A DNA stretch of 64,000 bases from assembly GCA_964615335.1 (NCBI GenBank), contig CAZTMT010000005.1:127829-191828 (forward strand), given 5' to 3'. Shown in pieces: positions 42,521-51,482 of the stretch (its first letter is position 1; the number at the start of each line of letters is the position of its first letter). Under the pieces are notes generated by a model, which worked only from the letters and a program-made list of their open reading frames with translations, ran no database searches and was not told the origin of the DNA. The position numbers were made by a program, and so were the translations under genes. The DNA is from HR10 sp964615335. GTDB taxonomy: Bacteria > Acidobacteriota > Blastocatellia > HR10.

Positions 42521-42666
42521 TTCCCCGGACAGCTTCTCCGCCGGGAAGAGACGCGGAATACCTGAAAAGTCCCTGAAGAGACGTCTGCCCGGCCTGAACT
42601 CTGGAGGCAACCCCATCGCGAGAGAGCCGGATCGAGGATTGTCCCGGTCAGAGAGCCGCTTTCGTG

Positions 42667-42695
42667 TTGACCAGGCTCGATCGAGCCGATAGAGT
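42667..42695 (+). promoter_or_regulatory. Candidate promoter with 14-base palindrome in the spacer
   Basis: TTGACC at 42667-42672, 17-base spacer, TAGAGT at 42690-42695. The spacer contains the perfect palindrome GGCTCGATCGAGCC (42674-42687), a candidate operator. It precedes the five-repeat secreted protein gene by ~55 bases. Confidence 0.45.
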
Positions 42696-42750
42696 ATGCT
42701 CCCGATGAGTAGCGTGGTGCCGGATACTCAAGCCGATGTGGGAGAAACCC

Positions 42751-44547
42751 ATGGGAGAGCGACGCGCGAATCGGTTGTGGAGGTGTTGTCTTCTCATTGG
42801 AGTGTTCTCGTTCTCGTGGACGGCCTCGGCCACCCTTCCGACGGATGTGGAGAGCGGGGATGTTGTCCTCCGAGTCGTTCCGCCGCGCATCCTTTCGATT
42901 CAGGATGGAAGTCGGCTGTTTGCGTCCGGAGATGCCGCCGATCCCCATGGATATGGACGGCCGGGGGCCAGCGGGTTCGTCCTCATTTCGGGCATTGGGC
43001 TCGCGGGAGCCAGCGGGATTGAATTCGACGGAGGCGGCATCCGTGGGGAAGTGATCTCGGCGGGAGCGCCCGGAGAGCTGAACCCCTCGGTGCTGGTCCG
43101 CGTCACGATCGAAGAGACGGCTCAATTGGGAGCGCGCTCGTTCACGCTCATGACGCCGCGAGGTCCTGTGCGCAGCGGAGATGTCACCTTCGTCATCACC
43201 GAGCCGAAGATTCTCGCGATCTCGGATGAGGAGGGCTCGCCCGGATCGCACGGGCGCGTGGATATCTTGGGGATCGGCCTGGATCAGGCGCAAGCGATCG
43301 AGTTCGAAGGATCAGGAGTCAGTGGAACGATCCTCCCCCCGGAAGGAGAGTTCCAGTTCCTGAATCCTGTTGTGGAAGCCGATCTTCGCATCGCCGAAGA
43401 GGCTTCTTTCGGGGAGCGGGCGTTCGCACTGGAGACGCCGCGGGGCCGGATCGAGAGTGGGCGCGTGCGCTTTCGGGTCGTTGCGCCGCGAATCGAGGCT
43501 CTCTGGGAGGGGCATAACTTCCGCCCTGGAGAGGGGTTTCGCACAAGCGGGGAAGGGGCGCGAGATTCTTTCGGCGATGTTCTCATCTTCGGCATTGGAC
43601 TGGGAGGGGCCACCAATGTGACCTTCTCCGGCGAGGGGATCGAGGCGCGGCTTCTGCCGGGGTTTCCCGAACAGCAACGCGAGTTGAATCCCGTGCTCAC
43701 TGTGCATGTGACGATCGCTCCGGAAGCCCCTTTGGGGGACCGTGGCGTCGTGGTGACGCTCCCTCGGGCGCCGGGACACGTGGATAGCCGGGACGCGGGA
43801 GTCACCTTCACTGTTGTCGAGCCGCGCGTTGACGGGCTGGCTGACAGGTGGGGATTTAACGAAGCCGTCGCAGGCGCCTGTGGGGAAGTGGAGATCCGCG
43901 GCGTGGGAATTCGCGAGGCGACCGAGATCGCTTTCTCCGAGCCGGGAGGAGTTCGCGGCCTTCTCCGCCCGGCAGGAGCCGGAGCGCTGCTTCTGAACGC
44001 TCCCGTGCGCGTCTGGCTCGCTGTGGATCCTCAGGCCGCCGTGGGTCCGCGCCCATTCTCTCTGAAGACGCGACGAGGGGAGATTTCCAGCCGAGAGGTT
44101 GTTTTCGTCGTCTCCTGGCCGCGAATTGTCCGCCTGAGCACGGAAACTGGATTCTCCCCGCTGCCTCTTGGAATGCAGAGAGCGTGGGCAACGGGGGCTT
44201 CGTTTGAGCACCTCGGCTCTGTGGAAGGAGAATGGAAAGCCGCTCGTCGTATCCTGCTGCTCCTTCGCCGGGAGGAGTTTCACGCGAGCCGCCTCGCTCA
44301 GGCGATCTCTCTGGGCGATGAGGTCGCTCCGGGGTCGGCGGGCGAGGCGCTCATCCTCGGTGTGGGACTCGTGAGCGTGGAGTCCGTCCGGTTTTCGGGC
44401 GCAGGCGTGACAGCGCGCGCGCGCGCCGCACCTTCGGCAGAGTTGAATCCCGCCGTTCCCGTCGTTCTAGAGATCGAGGAGGAGGCGCCTTTAGGGGAAC
44501 GCGCCTTCACCCTCACGCTGGGTCTTCCATCGGGGTCCTGCCGTTGA
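42751..44547 (+). CDS. Secreted protein of five imperfect IPT/TIG-like repeats
   Basis: 598 residues from the ATG at 42751 (GGGAG six bases upstream; the in-frame ATG at 42736 lacks a site). The signal peptide ends near TASATLP. Five ~105-residue repeats share a pattern: VxPRIxAI, G-rich turn, GxVxIxGIGLxxATxIxF, GxGIxGxLL, ELNPVLxVxVxI, EAPLGxRxFxLxTPRG, SGxVxFxV. Examples are FVLISGIGLAGASGIEF, VDILGIGLDQAQAIEF and DVLIFGIGLGGATNVTF. The text resembles IPT/TIG immunoglobulin-like folds. The last repeat is truncated after its LGERAFTLTLG strand. There is no catalytic motif. It is possibly an extracellular adhesin or matrix component. Confidence 0.75.
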   Translation: MGERRANRLWRCCLLIGVFSFSWTASATLPTDVESGDVVLRVVPPRILSIQDGSRLFASGDAADPHGYGRPGASGFVLISGIGLAGASGIEFDGGGIRGEVISAGAPGELNPSVLVRVTIEETAQLGARSFTLMTPRGPVRSGDVTFVITEPKILAISDEEGSPGSHGRVDILGIGLDQAQAIEFEGSGVSGTILPPEGEFQFLNPVVEADLRIAEEASFGERAFALETPRGRIESGRVRFRVVAPRIEALWEGHNFRPGEGFRTSGEGARDSFGDVLIFGIGLGGATNVTFSGEGIEARLLPGFPEQQRELNPVLTVHVTIAPEAPLGDRGVVVTLPRAPGHVDSRDAGVTFTVVEPRVDGLADRWGFNEAVAGACGEVEIRGVGIREATEIAFSEPGGVRGLLRPAGAGALLLNAPVRVWLAVDPQAAVGPRPFSLKTRRGEISSREVVFVVSWPRIVRLSTETGFSPLPLGMQRAWATGASFEHLGSVEGEWKAARRILLLLRREEFHASRLAQAISLGDEVAPGSAGEALILGVGLVSVESVRFSGAGVTARARAAPSAELNPAVPVVLEIEEEAPLGERAFTLTLGLPSGSCR

Positions 44548-44686
44548 ACGCCGCCTCTGCGGCGGGACTTCCCCAGCGAGCACGTGGTTGCAAATTCTCC
44601 AGGGTCGAGACAAAATTAAGTTTTCGTCAGGTCACGCAGCACGCCGATTCGATCCGGACTCACGTTCGGGAGGAAAACAAGCGGCC

Positions 44687-45838
44687 TTGGAGAACAAGAG
44701 GGACTATTACGAAATCCTGGGTGTCAGCCGCACGGCGAGCGAACAGGAGATCAAAGCGGCGTATCGCAAGCTCGCCCTGAAGTATCATCCGGATCGCAAT
44801 CCGGGGGATAAGGAGGCTGAGGAGAAGTTCAAGGAGATCGTCGAGGCCTACAGCGTCCTCTCGGATCCGGAGAAGCGCGCCCTCTATGACCGATACGGGC
44901 ATGCGGGGGTCAGCTCCTCGGCGGCAGCGGCTGGTTATGGTGCGGGTTTGGATCCCTTCTCCACGTTCGAGGATTTGCTGGATGAGCTTTTCGGACTGGG
45001 AGACATTTTCGGGACGAGGACGCGGCGGCGGGCGCGGCGAGGAGCAGATCTTCGGTATGATCTGGAGATCACGCTGGAGGAAGCGGCGCGGGGAGCCCAG
45101 AAGCAGATTCGCGTTCCTCGCCAGGAGGTATGTCCGGCGTGTCGGGGAGCGGGCACGGCTCCGGGCACATCGCCCTCCCGGTGTCCGACCTGCGGAGGGA
45201 GCGGTCAGGTTCGGTATCAGCAGGGGTTCTTGACGATCTCGCGCACGTGCGTTCACTGTCAGGGAGTGGGGACGATCATCCGGCACCCGTGCGCGGAGTG
45301 TCAGGGACGCGGGCGCGTCCAGCGCGAGCGCGTCCTGGAAGTACATATTCCCCCCGGCGTTGACGATGGCGTGCAACTCCGTCTGGCTGGGGAAGGAGAG
45401 CCGGGAGTAGCCGGAGGAGCGCCCGGGGATCTCTATGTCGTCGTCCATATTCGCCCCCATGACTTTTTCGCGCGTCAGGGGGATGACCTCTATTGCACCG
45501 TGCCGATCACGTTCTCTCAAGCGGCTCTGGGAGCGGAACTGAAGATCCCGACGCTCGTGGATGGGGAGGAGTCTCTACAGATTCCGGCGGGGACGCAATC
45601 GGGAGAGGTCTTTCGCCTCCGAGGACGGGGAATGCCTCGCATGGACCGGCCCGGGCGTGGAGATCTTGTCGTCGAAGTGCGCGTGGTCACTCCGACGCGG
45701 TTGAGTCGCGAGATGCGGCGTCTTTTGGAAGAACTCGCGCGATTGGAGGCGCAGGAAGCGAGCGAGAAGGGCCTCTTTGAGAGATTCAAAGAACGGCTCG
45801 GGGGGAAGGATCGCGCGGGGCGCTCCATGCGATCCTGA
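44687..45838 (+). CDS. dnaJ: Chaperone protein DnaJ
   Basis: 383 residues. The J domain has the essential HPD (LKYHPDRNPGDKEAEEKFKE) and begins KRDYYEILGVSRTASEQEIK. The linker is short and only weakly Gly/Phe-rich (YGAGLDPFSTFEDLLDELFG). The zinc-binding region has all four CxxCxGxG repeats: CPACRGAG, CPTCGGSG, CVHCQGVG, CAECQGRG. The C-terminal substrate-binding domains follow (VEVRVVTPTRLS). It would stimulate DnaK; neither dnaK nor grpE is nearby. The start is probably TTG 44687, just before the J domain, with GGGAGG 13 bases upstream; no ATG is available, and a TTG at 44588 would add 33 unlikely residues. Confidence 0.93.
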   Translation: MENKRDYYEILGVSRTASEQEIKAAYRKLALKYHPDRNPGDKEAEEKFKEIVEAYSVLSDPEKRALYDRYGHAGVSSSAAAAGYGAGLDPFSTFEDLLDELFGLGDIFGTRTRRRARRGADLRYDLEITLEEAARGAQKQIRVPRQEVCPACRGAGTAPGTSPSRCPTCGGSGQVRYQQGFLTISRTCVHCQGVGTIIRHPCAECQGRGRVQRERVLEVHIPPGVDDGVQLRLAGEGEPGVAGGAPGDLYVVVHIRPHDFFARQGDDLYCTVPITFSQAALGAELKIPTLVDGEESLQIPAGTQSGEVFRLRGRGMPRMDRPGRGDLVVEVRVVTPTRLSREMRRLLEELARLEAQEASEKGLFERFKERLGGKDRAGRSMRS

Positions 45839-45913
45839 AGCGGAGACTGCCTTGCTCGGCTCAGGAAAAGGCGAGTCCGGAGAGGGATACCTCCGTGAGG
45901 AGAATGGCAACAG

Positions 45914-46549
45914 GTGAAAGCGAAATGTGCCCAGTGTGCTAAGCAGGCGGCCCGGCGGGAGTGTCCGGCGCTGGGCGAGCGCATCTGTGCTCTCTGTTGC
46001 GCCCGCCTGCGGATGCTCGTGCTGGCCTGTCCCGAACGCTGCCCTTATCTTCAGGATGCGCGGCGCATCGCACAGGAGCGGCGCGCGGAGCAGTTGATCA
46101 CCCACCTACTGGCCCAGGGAAAGGAGTCCTGGGTGAATGTCCTGGACACACTGGGCCCGCTCTTGGCTCTCCTGGAGAGAGCGATTGTGGACGTCCAGCG
46201 CCAGCATTTTCGAGACCTCGCGGATGAGGAGATCCTGGCTGGCGTCCAGAACTCCCTTCAGACCTATGAGACGCTCGAGCGGGGGATCATTTACGAGCAT
46301 CGGTCGGAATCGCCGCGCATTCAAGCTGTGAGCGACTCTCTGAAGCAAACCCTCGAGCAACTGAAAGAGGACCTCGCCCGGCGGGGGGCGCGAATCTCCA
46401 CAAGCGACATCGTCTTGTGCTTGCGTATTCTGGCCGAAGCCGTGCGCGCGATGCGCGATGAGCAGGACGCGCAAGCCTACCTTCGTGTGGCCGCGCTCTT
46501 TCAGCGATATCCGGAGTCCCGATCCCGCCTCATCGTTGTACCGGAGTAA
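45914..46549 (+). CDS. Cys-rich N-terminal zinc-ribbon-like protein of unknown function
   Basis: 211 residues from a GTG at 45914. The first ~45 residues hold nine cysteines (CAQCAKQAARREC, ERICALCCARL, CPERCPYLQ), likely one or two zinc sites. The rest is helical (ELITHLLAQ-like text, LLALLERAIVDVQRQHFRDL, LKQTLEQLKEDLARRGARI) and acidic at turns. I do not recognise a family. Its last codon is 15 bases from the heptosyltransferase start, so it probably belongs to the same transcript as the lipopolysaccharide genes, without sharing an obvious function. Confidence 0.7.
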   Translation: MKAKCAQCAKQAARRECPALGERICALCCARLRMLVLACPERCPYLQDARRIAQERRAEQLITHLLAQGKESWVNVLDTLGPLLALLERAIVDVQRQHFRDLADEEILAGVQNSLQTYETLERGIIYEHRSESPRIQAVSDSLKQTLEQLKEDLARRGARISTSDIVLCLRILAEAVRAMRDEQDAQAYLRVAALFQRYPESRSRLIVVPE

Positions 46550-46564
46550 GTGAGGGGCATCGCC

Positions 46565-47671
46565 GTGAACCGGGAGTCTTCGATCGAACGGATCGTGATT
46601 CGAGAGGTGAACTGGGTCGGCGATGCGATCATGACGGTCCCCGCTCTCCGCGCGCTGCGACGCGTTTTTCCCCAGGCGAGGCTCTCTCTCCTTGTGCGGC
46701 CCACAGTCGCTGGACTCTTTCGCGAGGCCGAATTCGTGGACGAGGTTCTTCAGATGGAGCTGCGTTCGGCGCGCGACTATGTGAGGGCTGTGCGCGCGCT
46801 TCGCTCGGGACGTTATGATCTGGCCCTTCTTCTGCCGAACTCGTTCGGAGCCGCTTTTTTAGTTTTCGCCGCCGGGATCCCCATGCGCGTGGGGTATCCA
46901 ACAGATGGGCGCGGCTGGTTGCTCACTCATGGCATCCCTCTTTCGGAGGAAAGAAGGCGCGGACATCAGGTTCATCTGTACCTGCATCTGGTCGCGGAGA
47001 TGGAACGGCAGCTTCTCGGAACAACGCATGCGGCCTCCAGTGATCCGGTCCCTCGCCTGTCTCTTTCCGAAGAACGGAGGCGCGAGGCTTTAGCCTTTCT
47101 CCGCGAGCGCGGCGCGGACGTGACGCGGAAAATCGTCGTGTTGAATCCCGGAGCGGTGAACAGTCGCGCGAAGCAGTGGTTGCCCGAGCGCTTCGCGGCG
47201 CTGGGCGATGCGCTTCTGGCGCGCGGGGATACATCGGTCGTTCTCATCGGTACGCGGGCCGAGCGCGCGACATCCGATCTTGTGCGGAAGCACATGCGCC
47301 GGGCGCCCATTGTGGTGACCGGGGAGACGAGCGTGGATCTGATGGTCGCCATTCTCGGATGCGCGGATCTGGTCATCTCCAATGATACGGGTGCGGCGCA
47401 TGTGGCTTCGGCGGTGGGCACGCCGGTGATCGTGCTCTTCGGTCCGACGGATGAGTCCGCGACGCGTCCCTTCTCGGATCGGGCTGTGGTGGTCCGTAAG
47501 CCGGTCGCCTGCGCTCCCTGTCTGCGGCGTGTATGTCCGATTGATCATCGGTGCATGACGGCGATCGCGGTCGAGGATGTTTTGCATCCGGCCCAGCGTC
47601 TTCTGGATGGAGAGGGGATGCCGCTTCTTCGGAGCGAGCGAGATGACAGAGCGAGATCGTTTGGCGCATGA
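46565..47671 (+). CDS. waaF: ADP-heptose--LPS heptosyltransferase II (GT9)
   Basis: 368 residues from the GTG at 46565 (GAGGGG upstream); a GTG 15 bases earlier lacks a site. GT9 signatures: REVNWVGDAIMTVPALRALR at the N-terminus, VLNPGAVNSRAKQWLPERFA in the middle, and NDTGAAHVASAVGTPVIVLFGPTDESATRPF at the nucleotide-binding half (the NDTG and FGPTDE boxes are typical of WaaF). A C-terminal Cys-rich loop (CAPCLRRVCPIDHRC) is also typical. It transfers the second heptose to the lipopolysaccharide core at the inner membrane face. The 3' end overlaps gmhB. Confidence 0.88.
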   Translation: MNRESSIERIVIREVNWVGDAIMTVPALRALRRVFPQARLSLLVRPTVAGLFREAEFVDEVLQMELRSARDYVRAVRALRSGRYDLALLLPNSFGAAFLVFAAGIPMRVGYPTDGRGWLLTHGIPLSEERRRGHQVHLYLHLVAEMERQLLGTTHAASSDPVPRLSLSEERRREALAFLRERGADVTRKIVVLNPGAVNSRAKQWLPERFAALGDALLARGDTSVVLIGTRAERATSDLVRKHMRRAPIVVTGETSVDLMVAILGCADLVISNDTGAAHVASAVGTPVIVLFGPTDESATRPFSDRAVVVRKPVACAPCLRRVCPIDHRCMTAIAVEDVLHPAQRLLDGEGMPLLRSERDDRARSFGA

Positions 47672-48299
47672 GGGGGACCAGGAGCCGGAACGCCTCGCGG
47701 CTCCCGAGCGCGCCGTTTTCCTCGATCGGGATGGCACGCTCAGCGAGGATGTCGGTTATGCGCGCGACGTCGCGCAGTATCGGCTGTTCCCGTGGACGGC
47801 GCCGGCGCTGCGCGCGCTTCGTCGCGCAGGGTACCGGGTGATCGTCATCACGAACCAGTCGGGTGTGGCGCGAGGGTATTTCACCGAGGAGCTGGTGCGC
47901 GAGGTGCATCGCCGGTTCGAGCAGGAGTTGCGGCGGTTTGGGGCCTGGTGGGATGCCCTGTATTACTGTCCGCATCACCCCGAAGGGATCGTGGCGGCGT
48001 ACCGCCGAGTATGCTCCTGCCGCAAGCCCGCGCCGGGACTGGTCGAACGCGCGCAGCGGGAGTTCGCTCTGGATCTGGCGCGATGCTATTTCATCGGGGA
48101 CAAGTATAGCGACATTGAGCTGGCGCACCGTGTGGGGGCGTCGGGGATTCTCGTGCTCACCGGGCAGGGACGGAAGGAATGGCAGCGGTGTCAGCAAGAA
48201 GGCCGGCGTCCGCCCGAGCATATTGCCGAGAATCTCTGGGAGGCCGTGTGGTGGATCGTGAATCGTGATGGGAAAACCAGCACAAGCGCGACTTCTTGA
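47643..48299 (+). CDS. gmhB: D-glycero-beta-D-manno-heptose-1,7-bisphosphate 7-phosphatase
   Basis: 218 residues, HAD superfamily. Nucleophile motif VFLDRDGTLSEDVGY, motif II VITNQSGVARG, motif III and IV CRKPAPGL and FIGDKYSDIELA. The structural zinc loop of GmhB is present: YYCPHHPEG and CSCRKP. It removes the 7-phosphate from heptose bisphosphate between the HldA kinase and HldC adenylyltransferase steps, both encoded just downstream. It starts inside the end of waaF (28-base overlap) with CGGAGCGAG upstream. The C-terminal ~25 residues overlap the kinase gene. Confidence 0.9.
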   Translation: MTERDRLAHEGDQEPERLAAPERAVFLDRDGTLSEDVGYARDVAQYRLFPWTAPALRALRRAGYRVIVITNQSGVARGYFTEELVREVHRRFEQELRRFGAWWDALYYCPHHPEGIVAAYRRVCSCRKPAPGLVERAQREFALDLARCYFIGDKYSDIELAHRVGASGILVLTGQGRKEWQRCQQEGRRPPEHIAENLWEAVWWIVNRDGKTSTSATS

Positions 48300-49281
48300 A
48301 CTCATCGGACGATTTCGCGGGCGTCGGATCGTGGTCGTCGGGGATCTCATCGCCGATGAGTTCATCTACGGGGAGATCTCGCGCATCTCTCGCGAAGCTC
48401 CCGTGATGATCCTGCGCTTTGAGGGGAAGGAGACGCATCCGGGGGGATGTGGGAATGCGGCCGCGAATCTGGCGGCGCTGGGCGCCGAGGTGGCTGTCCT
48501 GGGCGTCGTCGGGCGGGATGCCGAAGGGCGCGCCGTCCTTCGGGCGCTGCGGCGGTGGGGTGTGGATGTCTCGGCCGTGAGCGCTCTGTCGCACTACCAG
48601 ACGCCGACCAAGACGCGTATCCTCGCCGGATCCGTTCATTCGACGCGCCAGCAGGTGATTCGCCTTGACCGGGAGCCGAACGCACCGATCCCCTCGGATG
48701 TGCTGCGCGAGTTCGTCGAGCGCGTGGAGGCTTTCGCCGCTTCGGCCGATGGAGTGATCCTCTCCGATTATCACTACGGATTCGTGCATCCGCTCCTTGT
48801 GCGCGCGATGCGGCGACTGGCCCGGCGGGGTCTTCTGGTCACGGTGGATTCTCGCCATCGGCTGCTGGAGCTGGGAGGGTTCACCTCGGCCACACCCAAT
48901 CAATCCGAAGTCGAAGAGATTTGCGGACAGCATCTGGATGACCTCCCCGCGCTGGAGCGAGCCGGACGCCTGTTGCATCGGCGTCTGAAGCTTCGGGCGC
49001 TTTTGATCACGCGGGGGAAGGAGGGGATGTCTCTCTTTCAGGACGGAGAACCCGTCGTTCATCTTCCGGTCGTGGGCAGCCAGGAGCCCGTGGATGTGAC
49101 AGGAGCGGGAGATACGGTCATCGCGACCTATACGCTCGCCCTTGCCTCGGGAGCCAGTTTCCTGGAGGCCGCTCATTTGGCCAATCATGCCGGAGGGATC
49201 GTCGTCATGAAGAGGGGGACGGCGACGGTGAGTTCCGAGGAGTTGCGCGCGGCGCTCCTCTCCGCAGGGGGAGCTGCATGA
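48268..49281 (+). CDS. hldA: D-beta-D-heptose-7-phosphate kinase (HldA/RfaE1 domain)
   Basis: 337 residues, PfkB/ribokinase family. N-terminal RIVVVGDLIADEFIYGEISR with the conserved GD; PGGCGNAAANLAALGAEVAV; C-terminal DVTGAGDTVIATYTLALASG with the catalytic Asp of GAGD. Substrate text matches RfaE1 (REAPVMILRFEGKETHPGG). It phosphorylates heptose-7-phosphate at C1. The stop overlaps the next gene (ATGA). It overlaps gmhB by 32 bases; a GTG three bases upstream is an alternative start. In Escherichia coli this domain is fused to the adenylyltransferase as HldE; here the two are separate genes. Confidence 0.9.
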   Translation: MGKPAQARLLELIGRFRGRRIVVVGDLIADEFIYGEISRISREAPVMILRFEGKETHPGGCGNAAANLAALGAEVAVLGVVGRDAEGRAVLRALRRWGVDVSAVSALSHYQTPTKTRILAGSVHSTRQQVIRLDREPNAPIPSDVLREFVERVEAFAASADGVILSDYHYGFVHPLLVRAMRRLARRGLLVTVDSRHRLLELGGFTSATPNQSEVEEICGQHLDDLPALERAGRLLHRRLKLRALLITRGKEGMSLFQDGEPVVHLPVVGSQEPVDVTGAGDTVIATYTLALASGASFLEAAHLANHAGGIVVMKRGTATVSSEELRAALLSAGGAA

Positions 49282-49763
49282 GCACGGCGAAGATTCGTTC
49301 TCTCCATGAGGTTCAGCGCGAGGTCGAAGCGGCGCGCGCGCGCGGTCGGCGCATTGTGCTCGCCAACGGCTGCTTCGATCTGCTGCATGTCGGACATGTT
49401 CGGTATCTTCAGGCGGCGCGGCAACTGGGCGATCTTCTCATCGTCGGGGTGAATTCGGATGCCGCCGTGCGCGCTTTGAAGGGAGAGGGACGTCCTCTCA
49501 TGCCCGCCTCAGAGCGCGCGGAGATCATCGCCGCCCTGGCGTGTGTGGACTATGTCGTCATCTTCGATGGGGTGACGGTCGCCGAGCTTCTGCGGGCGCT
49601 TCGCCCCGATGTGCATGCTAAGGGGACGGATTACACGCCCGAGACTGTCCCCGAACGGGAGATCGTGCGCGCCTATGGAGGTCAGGTGGCCATCGTCGGC
49701 GACCCCAAGAGCCATTCGAGCCGTGATCTCATCGCTCGCATCCGCCGGATGAGCGCGCCATGA
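49278..49763 (+). CDS. hldC: D-beta-D-heptose-1-phosphate adenylyltransferase (HldC/RfaE2 domain)
   Basis: 161 residues, nucleotidyltransferase superfamily. The N-terminal motif LANGCFDLLHVGHVRYLQAA contains HxGH; the second signature is SSRDLIARIR near the C-terminus. VGVNSDAAVRALKGEGRPLM and HAKGTDYTPETVPE are typical of RfaE2. It makes ADP-heptose from heptose-1-phosphate. It overlaps both neighbours by four bases, showing tight translational coupling within the heptose operon. The gmhA isomerase and hldD epimerase are absent from this window. Confidence 0.93.
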   Translation: MSTAKIRSLHEVQREVEAARARGRRIVLANGCFDLLHVGHVRYLQAARQLGDLLIVGVNSDAAVRALKGEGRPLMPASERAEIIAALACVDYVVIFDGVTVAELLRALRPDVHAKGTDYTPETVPEREIVRAYGGQVAIVGDPKSHSSRDLIARIRRMSAP

Positions 49764-50830
49764 ACATCCTCATCGTCAAGTTGAGTTCGATCGGGGACAT
49801 CGTGCACACGCTGCCGGCGCTCGCGCGGCTTCGGCGCGCCTTCCCGAAGGCGCACATCAGTTGGGTCGTCGAGCGCACGATGGCTGAGCTGCTGCGCGAA
49901 AATCCATTCCTCGACGAGGTGCTGGAGATCGACACGCGAGCGTGGCGCCGCCGTGGGATCTCTCGCGCGACCGTGAGAGAGATTCGTCAGGCCTTCGCGC
50001 GCGTGCGCCGGCGCCGTTACGATCTCGGCTTCGATTTCCAGGGACTGTTGAAATCGGGATTTGTGCTCTGGCTCTCGGGGGCTCGCCGGCGGATCGGATT
50101 TGAGACGCGGGCGCTCAAGGAGCGCGCAAGCCGGGTGTTCTTGACCGAGCAGGTTGCCGTCCCTGAGGATGCGCATGTGATCGAGCATCATCTCGCCCTG
50201 GTGCGGCATGTCATCGGGGAAGGCGCTGAGGAGGGGGAATATGAGTTCCCCCTCTTGATCCCCGAGCGAGATCGGCATGTCGTGGAAGAGCGGTTGAAAG
50301 AGCTGGGCATCGAGGATTTTGCTCTTCTCAATCCCGGGGGAGGATGGGCGCTCAAGCGATGGGCTCCCGAAAACTACGGGGCGATCGCAGACTTCCTCTG
50401 GGAGCGCTACGGGTGGACGTCTCTGGTGCCGTTTGGCCCCGCGGAGCAAGAGCTGGCGGAGGCCGTCGCCCGAGCCTCTCGGTGGGGGAAGGCTCTCCCG
50501 TTCCCTTGCACTCTGAAGCAACTGGCCGCGCTGGCCGATCGGGCGCGGCTGTTCCTTGGGGGGGATACAGGTCCCTTACACCTGGCGGCGGCGCGCGGCA
50601 CGCCGATCGTCGCCCTGTATGGCCCGACATCGGCTCGGCGCAATGGCCCTTTTCGTCCCCAAGACGAGGTCATCGAGCGAACGCCCCCTTCCGGACATCG
50701 CTATTACAGTCGGAGGGAGCGCGCGAGCGGATCGCTTGAGATTTCGGTCCCTGAGGTCATCGCTGCGATCCAACGCAGAGTTGCATCGGCAGGGGATCGG
50801 TCCGCGCGCGCATTCGGAAGGAGCGGGTGA
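49760..50830 (+). CDS. waaC: LPS heptosyltransferase I (GT9)
   Basis: 356 residues. N-terminal NILIVKLSSIGDIVHTLPAL is the WaaC signature. Middle: LNPGGGWALKRWAPENYGAI. The donor-binding half has FLGGDTGPLHLAAARGTPIV and ALYGPTSARRNGPF. It adds the first heptose to Kdo-lipid A. The ATG overlaps hldC. The C-terminal tail (~25 residues, Arg/Ser-rich) goes slightly beyond the usual end. With waaF, gmhB, hldA and hldC it completes the visible heptose unit. Confidence 0.88.
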   Translation: MNILIVKLSSIGDIVHTLPALARLRRAFPKAHISWVVERTMAELLRENPFLDEVLEIDTRAWRRRGISRATVREIRQAFARVRRRRYDLGFDFQGLLKSGFVLWLSGARRRIGFETRALKERASRVFLTEQVAVPEDAHVIEHHLALVRHVIGEGAEEGEYEFPLLIPERDRHVVEERLKELGIEDFALLNPGGGWALKRWAPENYGAIADFLWERYGWTSLVPFGPAEQELAEAVARASRWGKALPFPCTLKQLAALADRARLFLGGDTGPLHLAAARGTPIVALYGPTSARRNGPFRPQDEVIERTPPSGHRYYSRRERASGSLEISVPEVIAAIQRRVASAGDRSARAFGRSG

Positions 50831-50890
50831 GCTTCGCGCGACCTCCTCTTGGACGCACGCGTCTTTTGCGAAGGAAGCGCAGGGAAGAGG

Positions 50891-51469
50891 ATGTCTCAGG
50901 CAGTGTGGATCCAGTGGTTGCTCCGACATCCCGCGATGCTGAGGGCCGTGCGGCGCGCGCGCGTTCCGGCCAGTCTGGTCCTGTTCTTCCTCTTTTTGTT
51001 CCAGGCGCGGCCCACGGTCGCGTCGGTCCTCGGAGGGGCCCTTGTAGCGCTTCCCGGACTGGGGCTCCGTGCGTGGGCGGCGCGACATCTGCGAAAGGAT
51101 CGCGTCCTGGCGACCACAGGACCCTACGCGTATACGCGGAATCCTCTTTATCTGGGTTCCTTCCTGCTGGGGCTTGGACTCGCGCTCTCTTGTCGAAGCG
51201 AAGGGCTTTTGCTACTTTTTTTGGTCTTTTTCGCGATCGTCTATGTGCCGACGATGATTCTGGAGGCGGAACACTTGCGAGCGCTTTTCGGACCCGCCTT
51301 TGAGGCGTATGAGCGACAGGTCCCGCTGTTCTTCCCAAGACCGGGCCGGCACGTCCTCCCTTTGGAGAAGAAAGGGGGAGATTGGTCTCTCTATGTGCAC
51401 AATCGGGAGTATCGCGTGCTTTTGGGATACGGAGCGGCGCTGGCGGTCCTGTGGGTCAAGGCGATGTGA
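50891..51469 (+). CDS. Isoprenylcysteine carboxyl methyltransferase-family membrane protein
   Basis: 192 residues from the ATG at 50891 (AGGGAAGAGG directly upstream; the frame is open earlier without a site). About four hydrophobic segments are seen (ASLVLFFLFLFQ, VLGGALVALPGLGLRAWA, YLGSFLLGLGLALSC, GLLLLFLVFFAIVYVP). The ICMT/phospholipid methyltransferase signature is present: RVLATTGPYAYTRNPLYLGS, then ILEAEHLRALFGPAFEAYER, then VPLFFPR. Family members methylate prenylated or lipid substrates with S-adenosylmethionine; the real bacterial substrate is unknown. It follows waaC after 60 bases. Confidence 0.78.
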   Translation: MSQAVWIQWLLRHPAMLRAVRRARVPASLVLFFLFLFQARPTVASVLGGALVALPGLGLRAWAARHLRKDRVLATTGPYAYTRNPLYLGSFLLGLGLALSCRSEGLLLLFLVFFAIVYVPTMILEAEHLRALFGPAFEAYERQVPLFFPRPGRHVLPLEKKGGDWSLYVHNREYRVLLGYGAALAVLWVKAM

Positions 51470-51482
51470 AGGAGAGTGGGGG

